A stretch of 64,000 bases of DNA from Pontibacterium sp964228735 (lineage in GTDB: Bacteria; Pseudomonadota; Gammaproteobacteria; Pseudomonadales; Balneatricaceae). The DNA is taken from positions 1 through 64,000 of the forward strand of contig NZ_CAXRBQ010000146.1 of the NCBI RefSeq assembly GCF_964228735.1. The letters are read 5' to 3'. Below the pieces are notes generated by a model that saw only the letters and a program-made list of their open reading frames with translations, did not search any database and was not told the origin of the DNA. A program made the translations under genes and the position numbers. Below are positions 26,340 to 35,436 of this stretch, in pieces (the first letter of the stretch is position 1; every line of letters starts with the position of its first letter).

Positions 26340-27440
26340 TTACAGCGGTTCAACACGGCCATCCAGCTCATACGGCGCCGGATCGATGATCGGCTTGCGT
26401 CCCAGCAACTGGTCTGCCAGCAGGCGGGTGGACGCCGGCGCCAGTACCAGTCCGTTACGGAAGTGGCCGGCGTTCAGGTAGAGGTTCTCGTAACCCGGCA
26501 CTTCGCCGATGTATGGGATACCCTCCGGTGAGCCCGGACGCAAACCGGCCCAATGGTGCTCAATCGGGTAATCTGCCAACTCTGGTACGATGTTGATTGC
26601 GGTTGCAAAGAGCGAGTCACGCGCCTCCTGGGAGGTCTCTTTCACAAACCCGGTATGTTCCAGGGTACTGCCAACCAAGACCCGACCGTCGTTACGCGGA
26701 ATCACATAACGACCGTCCATCAGCACCACACGGTTCACCAGGCCCGGTTTAGCCTTGAAGAGCATCATCTGACCACGCACCGGCGCCACCGGCACATTCA
26801 GACCCAGCGGCTTCAGCAGTTCTCCACTCCAGGAACCAGCCGCCAGGATGGTTTTGTCAGCACGCAGTTCACCTTTATTGGTAACAATGCCTTTGACCTG
26901 CTCGCCTTCAATGATCAGGCTTTCAAGCGGCTGATGCTCCAGCACGGTGACATTGTCACGCACCATCAAACTCTCGCGCAGAGAACGCCCCAAACGTGGA
27001 TTACGGATACTGCCCACCTCCGGCATCCACAGCGCTTCGCCAAAGCCTTCTTTCAGGTGTGGCTCTTTCTGATAGAGGAAATCCGCGTCGACCGTGGTCA
27101 GCGGACGGTGATGTTTTGCCGCCCAGGCCCGGGCATCATCGGCGTCTTCAACCGACACCATAAACATCCCCTTCTGACGCAGCTCGGGATCAAACCCGGT
27201 CTCTTCAATCAGCTCCTGCGCCAGCAGCACGTAACTGCTCTGCGACCAGGTTGCCAACGCTGTTACGGGATCTTTATAGCGCCAAGGGTACAGCGGCGAT
27301 ACGATACCACCTCCCGCCCAGGAGGATTCCTCGGCACAGCCAAGACGGTCCACCAGCGTTACATCTGCACCGGCGATTGCCAGCTCGCGCGCCATCATCA
27401 TTCCGATTACGCCACCACCGACGATCAGGTAGTCAGACAT
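26340..27440 (-). CDS. thiO: Glycine oxidase ThiO (FAD-dependent)
   Basis: 366 residues from ATG 27440, which follows a perfect AGGAGG. A longer frame has no such site. N-terminal dinucleotide fold YLIVGGGVIGMMMARELAIA; DAO-family body with SSWAGGGIVSPLYPW, PVRGQMMLF and C-terminal NAGHFRNGLVLAPAS. Oxidises glycine to iminoglyoxylate for the thiazole ring of thiamine. It neighbours type IV pilus genes as in Pseudomonas, but pilS-pilR, which lie between bamD and thiO there, are absent here. Confidence 0.92.
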   Translation of the reverse strand: MSDYLIVGGGVIGMMMARELAIAGADVTLVDRLGCAEESSWAGGGIVSPLYPWRYKDPVTALATWSQSSYVLLAQELIEETGFDPELRQKGMFMVSVEDADDARAWAAKHHRPLTTVDADFLYQKEPHLKEGFGEALWMPEVGSIRNPRLGRSLRESLMVRDNVTVLEHQPLESLIIEGEQVKGIVTNKGELRADKTILAAGSWSGELLKPLGLNVPVAPVRGQMMLFKAKPGLVNRVVLMDGRYVIPRNDGRVLVGSTLEHTGFVKETSQEARDSLFATAINIVPELADYPIEHHWAGLRPGSPEGIPYIGEVPGYENLYLNAGHFRNGLVLAPASTRLLADQLLGRKPIIDPAPYELDGRVEPL

Positions 27441-27526
27441 GCATCCTCCTGTTTTTTGAACAATATCTAAAGCAGACCATCGAGGGTATGACACATGCAC
27501 GTAGCCCTCAAGGGCCAATTCACGCT

Positions 27527-28126
27527 TTACTGACCCAGGTTCTGGTCCAACTTCTTAATATCGCTGTTGCTGAAGTCGGTTTGCCGCAGACGACCGGTTT
27601 TCTGCAACACCAGTTTCACCCCCGCTTCAATCTCCGCCTGATCGTAGATGTAGAAAGAACCATTGGTCAGTCCCCAGATACTGCCGTCACTGTCATAGAC
27701 GATGGCATAGCGGTTACCCCAGAACACATCAGCACCCGCCTGCAGATCGATCACCCGGATCAGCTGATCACCATTTTTGGCATCGTAGATCCGGTCTTCA
27801 TCAACATCGGCAAACAGCAAAGCCTGAGTCCAGACCGCTTTGATCGCACTGTAACCTTCCTTACAGCTTTCACCATCCGCCGTAGTACAAATAGCAACAT
27901 GAGTGCCCCGCCTGACTGCTTCTGAGCGGGCTAACGATAAAGTGGAGAACAGACGACTACGGGTTTCAGCAATCCGGGAATCGGCGATCAGATTTCCCAT
28001 GCCGGGAACCGCGACCAGTGCCAGAATGGCAACAATCGAGAGGGTGACCAGCAATTCGATCAGGGTGAAACCCCGGATACTGGCCACAAAGCGCCCTGCC
28101 GGGCGGCGGCATACATCCTTGTACAT
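27527..28126 (-). CDS. fimT: GspH/FimT-type pseudopilin
   Basis: 199 residues with a prepilin leader of 18 residues ending in Gly, then G|FTLIELLVTLSIVAILALVA with Glu at +5. The GspH domain follows (LSLARSEAVRRGTHVAICTT). AGGAA lies seven bases before the ATG. It occupies the place of P. aeruginosa fimT next to thiO. A minor pilin-like protein probably cleaved by PilD. Separated from pilE by a 134-base gap full of hairpins, so its expression may differ from the main operon. More charged C-terminal half than the two FimU-like proteins further up. Confidence 0.88.
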   Translation of the reverse strand: MYKDVCRRPAGRFVASIRGFTLIELLVTLSIVAILALVAVPGMGNLIADSRIAETRSRLFSTLSLARSEAVRRGTHVAICTTADGESCKEGYSAIKAVWTQALLFADVDEDRIYDAKNGDQLIRVIDLQAGADVFWGNRYAIVYDSDGSIWGLTNGSFYIYDQAEIEAGVKLVLQKTGRLRQTDFSNSDIKKLDQNLGQ

Positions 28127-28134
28127 ATAATGTT

Positions 28135-28249
28135 CCTACAGTCCGTTGTAGGTTTCAGGCTATCGGCAGTCCGTAGATAGCCAGTTCAATACGAAAAAGC
28201 TAAGCAATGTAAGCGCATGGTATCTTCCTGATATCTCATGGCTTACATT
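28135..28249. promoter_or_regulatory. Cluster of three stem-loops between pilE and fimT
   Basis: Within 134 intergenic bases: CCTACA/TGTAGG (28135-28152), GGCTATC/GATAGCC (28158-28182) and AATGTAAGC/GCTTACATT (28206-28249). The last begins 11 bases past the pilE stop and has further internal pairing. None has a good T tract. Could be an attenuator, an RNA-processing site or a weak terminator. Confidence 0.5.
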
Positions 28250-28260
28250 AAAATTTCAGC

Positions 28261-28680
28261 CTAATCCCAGCAATCTGCAACAGCATTTCCATCATCGTCT
28301 GCGGCAGACTTAACCCCGATATTAGTTATCGACAACGTGCCACAATCATCACCATCCTGAGCTCCAATAGGGCTCCCCTGAATGGTATAAGTAGAAGCCG
28401 TGGAAGCAGATACAGCGACGGTATAAAACTCAGTGCTATATGCAGTTACATCGCGATTACCATCATCACTCGCCAGATAAGTACCATCCACCGTATATTG
28501 CCGCTCCATCCACTGAGCCGCTTCCAGCATCGCTCCCTGCCCATCGGCACGACGGGCATCACGCACATAGTCCGTATAGGATGGATAAGCGATTGCCGCG
28601 ATAATGCCGAGAATCGCTACCGTAATCATCAGTTCGATCAGCGTAAAGCCTTTTGCTTTCACGACACTTGCCTTCAACAT
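28261..28680 (-). CDS. pilE: Type IV minor pilin PilE
   Basis: 139 residues from ATG 28680 behind GAAGG; a TTG-led longer frame is unlikely. Leader MLKASVVKAKG then FTLIELMITVAILGIIAAIAYPSY with Glu5. PilE-type continuation YTDYVRDARRADGQGAMLEA. Two C-terminal Cys (DDCGTL...ADCWD) can close the usual disulfide loop. Minor pilin that helps start or cap the pilus together with FimU/PilV/PilW/PilX/PilY1. Lies 27 bases after pilY1, in the operon position seen in Pseudomonas. Confidence 0.92.
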   Translation of the reverse strand: MLKASVVKAKGFTLIELMITVAILGIIAAIAYPSYTDYVRDARRADGQGAMLEAAQWMERQYTVDGTYLASDDGNRDVTAYSTEFYTVAVSASTASTYTIQGSPIGAQDGDDCGTLSITNIGVKSAADDDGNAVADCWD

Positions 28681-28707
28681 AGTCACCTTCTTTAACTCCA
28701 AACCGGA

Positions 28708-31700
28708 TTACTTCACTTGAATCCAGGACTGGCGTCCCAGGTTATATTCTGTTTGCTCACGGGTGATCAACTGCCCATCAGACGACATCGCCTGCAGCCT
28801 TGAACTGGTGCCATTGCTGGCGGTATTTCCAGTTTTCACCAGACCATCAGCTCTGAAACCGGATACGCTGGCCTGCACCTCTTCACCCGCCGATGTGATC
28901 ATCTGCAAATCAAGATAGTCTACTTTTCCGTCTCCGTTCACATCAAAGGAGGCATCTTCAGTTCGAGCGCCGGTTTGTGAATCGAGCTGCATGTACCAAC
29001 TACTCCCCCCTGTACGGCTACAGGTCGCACTGTCTACCGTGAAGGTGAAGAAACGTACGGAACCTTCTCGCACAATTGGATCGGAGATGACACGCTCCCC
29101 TTCGTAGCTGCTTGAGTTGAAGTCGATATACCAGCCTTCTTTGTCGGAGTAATTCACATTGTTCTGCGAAGTGATACGGTGGTCCCCGGTTTCACTCAGC
29201 GAAAACTCCAGTTCGATTGTCTGCTCCTGCAGTGATGAGCGATCCAGCAAATGGACATAGTTGTCACCGTTATCCCGAATACCGTAGAAGGACTGCTGAT
29301 CGGTGCTGGTCACATCCTCGGAATCCATATAGCTGCCGGTACCAAAGAGCACAATATAACCATTACCCCCGTCATATTTCACCACTTCCGGTCGGGATGT
29401 AATCGGCTGCAGATCAGCGCAATCTGCCGTCTGACAGGCACGGAACAATGGTTTCAATATGTTACTGCTATCTTTGTACGCAACCTTCCAGTCATTAGCG
29501 ACTTCGGAACTCAGGTCAAACGCCCACATATTGCCGTATAGGTCACCGGCATAGACACGGTCTATTTTGTTGTCACCGTCGCTATCGATCGGTAGCGCAG
29601 CCGACAAACCGTTCGGATCATCTTCAGTGCCGTCGTACTCGGTATCGATAAAGATCGCGTCTTCTGGATCTTCCAGCGGGATGATGTAGAGGCCTGCCTT
29701 GTAGTTGGCACTGTCATAACCGTTGGCAACAATCACCGCCCAACGATCATCCTGCAGCTTGACGATCGACGCACGACCGGTCTGCTCGCCCATCTCTGAC
29801 AGATCGGTCTCATCCAGGTCCCACAACACATCTTCTGCAGAAAAGTTACCCGGATCAGAGACATCCAGAGCAAATACACCGGCACCACCATAGCCCAGTG
29901 TGGCGACCAGCACGGAGCCCCATCGGGAGCCGTCATCGTCATAATTCAGATAGGCATCGGCAACCACCGCCTGCCCATCAACGTAGTAGGAGTGGGAATA
30001 GTTCGGGCTGGTCAGTTTACTCAGCTTGTCGTAAACCCCTTTCGGCACATATGCGAACGCTTCTTCGCCGGCGCACTGGGTCTGATCGTTTTCGCACTGT
30101 TCAGCATCGGCATCGGTCGCATAGAAGCCGTGCAGCATACCGTCGTTCGCCCCCACATAGATCATTGGCTGGCGTCTGGTTTTACTGTTTTTCAAATACA
30201 GGTAGTAGCTCGTGCTCTCGTCGGCTTCAGAGCCCTCCAGATTGTAATAACGGTGGTTTTCATCTGCTGTATAGAACACATCGGAGTTGACGATATCGCC
30301 CAGCAAGCTGTCGCGGGAACGGAACAACGTCTGCTCATTACTCTGATCGCCACGCAGATACGCTACACGTTCCTTGCCGCGGTCATCTTCAGCACCATCC
30401 AGGGTATTCAACGCTGATTTCTGCTTACCGGAAAAGCCACCACTGCCTGTCCAGGCCGACGTATTAAATTCAAAGCCTGAGGAACCGTTGTAGCTGAAGA
30501 TATTGCGCAACTCATGAGATGGAATCAGGTCGGCCGCATCCCATGCTGATTCACTAACGTCCAGGGTGGTCTCATCAATTGGAAACGCCATCAGATGTCC
30601 CTCCCAACTCACCGGCTCATAGGTAGAGACATACAACGTACTGTCGGTGGATGCTCGCACGGAGTTTACTGCCAGCATATTCACACCCAGTGCGCTGGCG
30701 TTCTCCTCTGCGGACTCGTCCACGTTGAAGAGGATACTTTTCAGAGCTGCCAACAGGTCATCGCCATCGTCCGGGTCATGGAACTCACCACGGCCGTTCC
30801 AGGCCGCATGGCGCATATCGTCGATCGTTTCTGCATGGTTGTTTACGCGCTGCGGCCATGAAAAAGGCTCGGCTTCTGACGAAGGCCCAGCGTCCAAAGT
30901 ACCTTTTACCCCCAGTGCCACCATGTGAGTCGACATACGCTGCACGACATCCGGATGATCAATATCAGGATAGAGGTCGCGTTCGTAAAAGAACATCGCG
31001 ACATCGGCCAGGGTGTCGAAGTAATCATCCGCGTATGAGTCTTTCGGTGACGTGCCATCCACCCATTCACCGTCGAAATCAGAAGAGTTGTCGCCATCGA
31101 CGTTGTCATGATAGACCCGGCGGGAATAGCGGCTGCTATCAGAGCCGTTTTCGAAACGCGAGCTAATCACAATGGTCGCGTTGGCCTGACAGACCCCGCT
31201 GGTGTCTCGGATGATAATCGGGGACTCCGGCTCAGCCTCGCTGGCGTCGTAGCCAAACAACTCTCGGACACCGGAGCTGTCGCCGGAATCGTATTCCTCC
31301 TCACGCTCGAAGTAGTTGCCCGCCGCTTCATACATACGACGCACCTGCGAAGTATCCTTGCCTACAGCATTGGCATCCAGCGCAAACACCCGGGTCAGCA
31401 GCTCCTCCTTGTTGGCCACTGCATCGGCGTCAATAGGGAAGGAAATGTCATCCACATCCTTAACCTCCATCCCCCGTGTGGCAATATTGTGAAAGGGCTT
31501 GGCGCTGGTGAACCCAATACCCACACGTGCGCGGGACTGCTGGATCACTTCGGCCAATGCATACTTCAGTACATACTCACGCTTACGGTGGTAGGCATAC
31601 CAGTTGGCGAAGTTGGTCTGCTCATCCGCAGACATATCGGAAACTTTGACACACTCGCTGCTGGAATAACTTTCTCCGTTCCGGTGGTCGACACAATCAA

Positions 31701-32304
31701 GGGAGATATAAGGACGGGACTCAACACGATCAAAGGCAGGACACTCGCCATCGTCGTATTCGCCGTTACCGTTATCGTCGTTCCACACTAGGTAAAACGC
31801 CTGAGACAGGTCGGTTTCGTTGGTCTGGTTACGCGCGATCTCATCGGCATCGGCGATGTTTACGCTTTTTGGCAGGTAAGGATCAAAAGGGACCGAGGTA
31901 ATATCGGTCTGGTCTGCAAAATCGTTGCCTTCAGAGTCTTTGCCCCACCAGGGTTCATAGGTCTTGGACGGATCGTAAGCAAGCTTGTTGTACTTCGTAC
32001 AATGCGGACGGATCTTCGCTTCTGTTTCTACACGCTCGTACTTGAAATAGAACTTATAGTCGTCGATGTTGAGGCGCTCTTCCTCCTCACGGTCCATCAA
32101 CTTTTCATAGTCGAGGTTAAGTGCGTCATCGACCAGAAACAGGATATTTGACTGGGGTATTTCACCGAGGACCAGGTTTGGCTCCGCAGCGACGGGCAAC
32201 GTTGCCGTCACCCCCAGCAGGACACCGGCCATGCAGCCAGCCGTTTGCCTGAAATTCAGATTACATCGCTTTGGCTTGGTTATGTCAGTGTTCGCAGCTT
32301 GCAT
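28708..32304 (-). CDS. pilY1: PilY1-type pilus tip adhesin, copy A
   Basis: 1198 residues. Basic N-terminus then hydrophobic signal ending about PVAAEPN. The region where PilY1 carries a von Willebrand A fold starts SNILFLVDDALNLDYE: the metal-site pattern D-x-S-x-S reads D59-D-A-L-N, so both Ser are lost. C-terminal beta-propeller of the PilY1 type (MIYVGANDGMLHGFYATDAD, YGGAGVFALDVSDP) with a calcium loop DSDGDNKID around residue 908, plus a second EF-like loop DVNGDGKVDYLD. Ends LGRQSWIQVK like copy B. Very acidic overall. PilY1 sits at the pilus tip, controls extension/retraction and binds surfaces. Confidence 0.92.
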   Translation of the reverse strand: MQAANTDITKPKRCNLNFRQTAGCMAGVLLGVTATLPVAAEPNLVLGEIPQSNILFLVDDALNLDYEKLMDREEEERLNIDDYKFYFKYERVETEAKIRPHCTKYNKLAYDPSKTYEPWWGKDSEGNDFADQTDITSVPFDPYLPKSVNIADADEIARNQTNETDLSQAFYLVWNDDNGNGEYDDGECPAFDRVESRPYISLDCVDHRNGESYSSSECVKVSDMSADEQTNFANWYAYHRKREYVLKYALAEVIQQSRARVGIGFTSAKPFHNIATRGMEVKDVDDISFPIDADAVANKEELLTRVFALDANAVGKDTSQVRRMYEAAGNYFEREEEYDSGDSSGVRELFGYDASEAEPESPIIIRDTSGVCQANATIVISSRFENGSDSSRYSRRVYHDNVDGDNSSDFDGEWVDGTSPKDSYADDYFDTLADVAMFFYERDLYPDIDHPDVVQRMSTHMVALGVKGTLDAGPSSEAEPFSWPQRVNNHAETIDDMRHAAWNGRGEFHDPDDGDDLLAALKSILFNVDESAEENASALGVNMLAVNSVRASTDSTLYVSTYEPVSWEGHLMAFPIDETTLDVSESAWDAADLIPSHELRNIFSYNGSSGFEFNTSAWTGSGGFSGKQKSALNTLDGAEDDRGKERVAYLRGDQSNEQTLFRSRDSLLGDIVNSDVFYTADENHRYYNLEGSEADESTSYYLYLKNSKTRRQPMIYVGANDGMLHGFYATDADAEQCENDQTQCAGEEAFAYVPKGVYDKLSKLTSPNYSHSYYVDGQAVVADAYLNYDDDGSRWGSVLVATLGYGGAGVFALDVSDPGNFSAEDVLWDLDETDLSEMGEQTGRASIVKLQDDRWAVIVANGYDSANYKAGLYIIPLEDPEDAIFIDTEYDGTEDDPNGLSAALPIDSDGDNKIDRVYAGDLYGNMWAFDLSSEVANDWKVAYKDSSNILKPLFRACQTADCADLQPITSRPEVVKYDGGNGYIVLFGTGSYMDSEDVTSTDQQSFYGIRDNGDNYVHLLDRSSLQEQTIELEFSLSETGDHRITSQNNVNYSDKEGWYIDFNSSSYEGERVISDPIVREGSVRFFTFTVDSATCSRTGGSSWYMQLDSQTGARTEDASFDVNGDGKVDYLDLQMITSAGEEVQASVSGFRADGLVKTGNTASNGTSSRLQAMSSDGQLITREQTEYNLGRQSWIQVK

Positions 32305-32328
32305 ATCCTTTACCTTTCCCTGCGCGGC

Positions 32329-32949
32329 TTAACGCTTAACCTTATAGACGGTTTGCAGACGTACTTCGGTGGTTTCCGTCAGGCCTTTGGCCATAACGGT
32401 AATTCGATAGTAAACATGACTTTCCAGGTTATCCCCTGATCCCTTCGACAGCGAGTCCGTCAAATCAGATTCATACAGCCGCTCAATGATGTATTCCGGA
32501 GTGTTAGCCAACTGAGCAAAAGCATCATCACTCTTAGAGAACGTGATGACACAGTCATCACCCCACTCTTTCTGCCAAAGCGGTTTGTTATCGTTACTGT
32601 CCTCAGAGCCACTTGCATCCTTGCTCTCAGACTCTTCTTCGTCACCTTCCGAGTCATCGCTCTTATCATTGCAGCTATCATTTCCACCCGCATCGTAGAA
32701 CCCACCGGTACCATCCTGGTCGGCAAAGTTCACGAGACTTACACTGTTGCTATCCGCATCCAAAAACTCTTCCGCCTGCGCCAGGGCGGCCTCTGCTGCC
32801 TCAAACGCCGCCTGTCGATCACGCATATTCAGAACCATGCGCTCTTCCAGACCGGTCACCTCGATACCCGCCATCCCAATCAATGTCATCACCAGCAACA
32901 GCACCATGGCGATGATCAACACCGAACCTTTCTGCGCTGCTCTACTCAT
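32329..32949 (-). CDS. pilX: Minor pilin assembly protein PilX, copy A
   Basis: 206 residues from ATG 32949, overlapping the pilW stop by eight bases; the longer frame starts at TTG. N-terminus KGSVLIIAMVLLLVMTLIGM then EVTGLEERMVLNMRDRQAAFEAAEAAL, the PilX hallmark. It lacks the FTLIE Glu5, as PilX does. Between residues about 75 and 115 it carries a strongly acidic, Ser/Asp/Glu-rich insertion (DDSEGDEEESESKDASGS) not present in copy B (170 residues). Confidence 0.88.
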   Translation of the reverse strand: MSRAAQKGSVLIIAMVLLLVMTLIGMAGIEVTGLEERMVLNMRDRQAAFEAAEAALAQAEEFLDADSNSVSLVNFADQDGTGGFYDAGGNDSCNDKSDDSEGDEEESESKDASGSEDSNDNKPLWQKEWGDDCVITFSKSDDAFAQLANTPEYIIERLYESDLTDSLSKGSGDNLESHVYYRITVMAKGLTETTEVRLQTVYKVKR

Positions 32950-33976
32950 TTTCAATCAACCGGTTTCTGAGAGTGACTGTGGAGGTAAATACTTTGCGCA
33001 ACTTATTGTCGGTGGGCGTGTAATCCTCAAAAGGGGTACCGGCAAATTCGTTAGCAGGTCGAGCATCTACCAAATTGTCTTCGATACTCACCAGCAACAA
33101 ACTAACCCGCACAGCCACTACCTGACTATCCGATGCACCCGCACTACAGTTAGCCACATTGGTGGTAAAACAGTTAGCGCTGCCATCGCCATCAGTATCC
33201 ACACCCAGCAGGAGTTGCATATTTTCGACTCCTTCGACCATCTCATCGGAGTCACGGTATAAGGCAGGTTGGCCAAAGCTGTTTTGTTTGATCTCGTAGG
33301 TATAGTTACCAAAACTCTGAACGGTTGCGTTGGTCCAGCTGGTGTAGGGATCTGATGTTGCACTGCCGGTACACTCAGACTGAGCTCCCAAGGTGCCAAC
33401 GCAGTTACCCGGCCACAGATCATCACTCTGCTTATGCTCGATCAGTGTGCCATCATCATTATCATTGTTGGTCATCTGGAAGATCGCTTTGTACTTACAG
33501 TCCGCAACCACCAGGATATTGCCCTGCTGAAAACCATGCGCAGTCGTACAACGCAGATAGTCATCTCCGATATCATCTTCGTTAACAACACATCCAGCAC
33601 TCGCCTGGGTATAGCGAATTTTAAGCTCATCAGACGTGGGAAAATCGTTGTCATCAACAATCAGAGGCGTAAACCAATCATCCCCACTGCTATCCGTCGT
33701 GCTGCTCAGGATTGAGGTGACCTCATCATCACTGTAGAAGTCATGAATCTTACAGCCAAAATATCCCGCCTGGCTTAGGTCCCGGCGCAAGAACTGCATC
33801 GCAAAACGGGCATTTTCCTGCAGCTTGGCCAGTTCGGTCTGCATGCTGTAGGTCACCCGGCTGCCAACAAACATCTGCACCACAGCAGCCATCAGCAACA
33901 AGCCGATCACCAGCGCAACCATCAGCTCAATCAGGGAGAGACCCTGTTGTTTGTGAAAGCGTCTCGGCATCTTCAT
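32942..33976 (-). CDS. pilW: Minor pilin PilW, copy A
   Basis: 344 residues, leader MKMPRRFHKQQG then LSLIELMVALVIGLLLMAAV. PilW core QMFVGSR...LQENARFAMQFLRRDLSQAGYFGC and C-terminal VFTSTVTLRNRLIENE. Part of the priming complex at the pilus tip. Starts at an ATGA overlap with pilV, so it is translationally coupled. Confidence 0.9.
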   Translation of the reverse strand: MKMPRRFHKQQGLSLIELMVALVIGLLLMAAVVQMFVGSRVTYSMQTELAKLQENARFAMQFLRRDLSQAGYFGCKIHDFYSDDEVTSILSSTTDSSGDDWFTPLIVDDNDFPTSDELKIRYTQASAGCVVNEDDIGDDYLRCTTAHGFQQGNILVVADCKYKAIFQMTNNDNDDGTLIEHKQSDDLWPGNCVGTLGAQSECTGSATSDPYTSWTNATVQSFGNYTYEIKQNSFGQPALYRDSDEMVEGVENMQLLLGVDTDGDGSANCFTTNVANCSAGASDSQVVAVRVSLLLVSIEDNLVDARPANEFAGTPFEDYTPTDNKLRKVFTSTVTLRNRLIENE

Positions 33977-34539
33977 AGATCCATCGTCAGGGTAATAACC
34001 TGAAGGTCCTTCCCTTCTGCTGCTGACTCAGTGGCGTTATCGTAACGCTCGTCGTTCCACCAGACGTAGATCGTTACCGGATCGGCGGCTGTTGTACTTT
34101 GGGTACATAGAGCACTCAAGTCATTGGTTGTATCCACCTGAAAACCGGCACGGTTTTCCGCCTCACGGGTGACACAGCCCCCACCACCAACCACGTTCTC
34201 CTGCAGGTAGAATTTCCAATTGTTCAGATCATAAGTAGCCATCTGCGCAGCAGTGCACACTGAGTCTTCGCAGCTCGTATCGGGATCATCACCGTTGTAT
34301 GCGTCGGATGTACCAAAATAGTTGCCTGCACTGAGGCCCGCTTCATTGGCCCGCATCCGATCGGCAATGCCGTGGGCGGCAGTAAGCACCTGGCTACGGG
34401 CATAAGCATTCTGGTTCTGCTTCAAGGCGGAGACCTGCAAGGCAGCCATGCCAAGCAAGCCCAGCGAGATCACCAGCAGGGCCACCAGCACTTCGATCAG
34501 GGTATAACCCGCTGACTTAGCCACAGGCCGGCGCGCCAT
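33973..34539 (-). CDS. pilV: Minor pilin PilV, copy A
   Basis: 188 residues from ATG 34539: leader MARRPVAKSAG then YTLIEVLVALLVISLGLLGM and the PilV motif ALKQNQNAYARSQVLTAAHG. An upstream frame of 44 more residues overlaps fimU and would give an impossible leader. The start overlaps the fimU stop by 23 bases and the stop overlaps pilW by four. Several Cys in the C-terminal half. Confidence 0.88.
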   Translation of the reverse strand: MARRPVAKSAGYTLIEVLVALLVISLGLLGMAALQVSALKQNQNAYARSQVLTAAHGIADRMRANEAGLSAGNYFGTSDAYNGDDPDTSCEDSVCTAAQMATYDLNNWKFYLQENVVGGGGCVTREAENRAGFQVDTTNDLSALCTQSTTAADPVTIYVWWNDERYDNATESAAEGKDLQVITLTMDL

Positions 34540-34984
34540 CCCAAGAACGGATCCGTCCCGCGGCGTTAATTTGCACATATCGAACATCCGTATCATCGTC
34601 ATCATCAGTGGCCACAAAGCAAACATTGCTTGCGGTCGCGAGTTCACCATCCTGGGTAAACACCACCGCACTCTGCGTTACCGTCAGCGATACGCTGGCA
34701 TCCGGGCCAGATTCCTGTCGAACCTCGTTACCCGATTCGTCGCTAGACACCCACTGGGTCACCTCATCGTCAGACAGGGTAAACGTCACCGTGACCGACT
34801 CACCCCGACGAATCGCTTCCGAGCGTGCTTGTGACAAACTTCCCACCAAGCGGTTCTGCACAGTATCCATCCGGCCACCCTGCACAAACGGCCCGAAGTT
34901 GGGTACAGCAACCATCGCCAAAATAGCCAGGATTGCCACCGTGATCATTAATTCAACCAGCGTAAAGCCGCCATGCTTTAGCAT
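34517..34984 (-). CDS. fimU: GspH/FimU-type minor pilin, copy A
   Basis: 155 residues from ATG 34984: short leader MLKHGG then FTLVELMITVAILAILAMVA. An ATG at 35008 would give a 14-residue leader but has no ribosome site. GspH core SLSQARSEAIRRGESVTVTF and a Cys-flanked C-terminus (NVCFVATDDD...DVRYVQINAAGRIRSWDG) closely like copy B. First gene of the operon fimU-pilV-pilW-pilX-pilY1-pilE. Together these pilins are expected to form the tip-initiation complex of the pilus. Confidence 0.87.
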   Translation of the reverse strand: MLKHGGFTLVELMITVAILAILAMVAVPNFGPFVQGGRMDTVQNRLVGSLSQARSEAIRRGESVTVTFTLSDDEVTQWVSSDESGNEVRQESGPDASVSLTVTQSAVVFTQDGELATASNVCFVATDDDDDTDVRYVQINAAGRIRSWDGAPACG

Positions 34985-35008
34985 CTTAAAATCCGCTTTC
35001 ACTTCCAT

Positions 35009-35407
35009 AATCAGGAGACAACTTCACTCAGCCTGAATAACAGGCGGATACCTAAAACAACCGTGCGTATTTTACCGGTGCTTCGTTATAAATATCTGAC
35101 GCTAATCCTAAACCGGAAATTTACCCAAATAATCGCTCCAGAAAACCCGGGCATCTAATAAAAAACTGATCAATTTTAATACGATTTTACGCGCAGTTAA
35201 CAGCGCTGAAGCACCTTCCCGACGCGACAAGATGACACAGGTCTATGGAGAGAAAACTACTGACAAAAAACTGCACATCCGTGTCTGTTTATACAAAGAC
35301 AAAAAGCAGTCACGTAAATCCCGATCGCATCCTGCGCAGAATTAAACGTGATTCGAACAAGGTTTGGATACTGCTAAAAATCATAGCAGGCTCTGGTTAG
35401 CATAAAT
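35009..35407 (-). promoter_or_regulatory. Intergenic region between the two pilin operons
   Basis: About 400 AT-rich bases that must hold the promoter for copy A of the minor-pilin operon. No reading frame with a credible start, no clear sigma-70 or sigma-54 element and no tRNA-like fold was seen. Confidence 0.35.
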
Positions 35408-35432
35408 AAATGCCAGACATCGTCTGGCATTT
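35408..35432 (-). terminator. Probable terminator after pilY1 copy B
   Basis: An 11-bp perfect stem (AAATGCCAGAC / GTCTGGCATTT) with a three-base loop starts five bases past the pilY1 stop. On the minus strand it runs into ATTTATTTATG. Confidence 0.7.
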
Positions 35433-35436
35433 ACAC

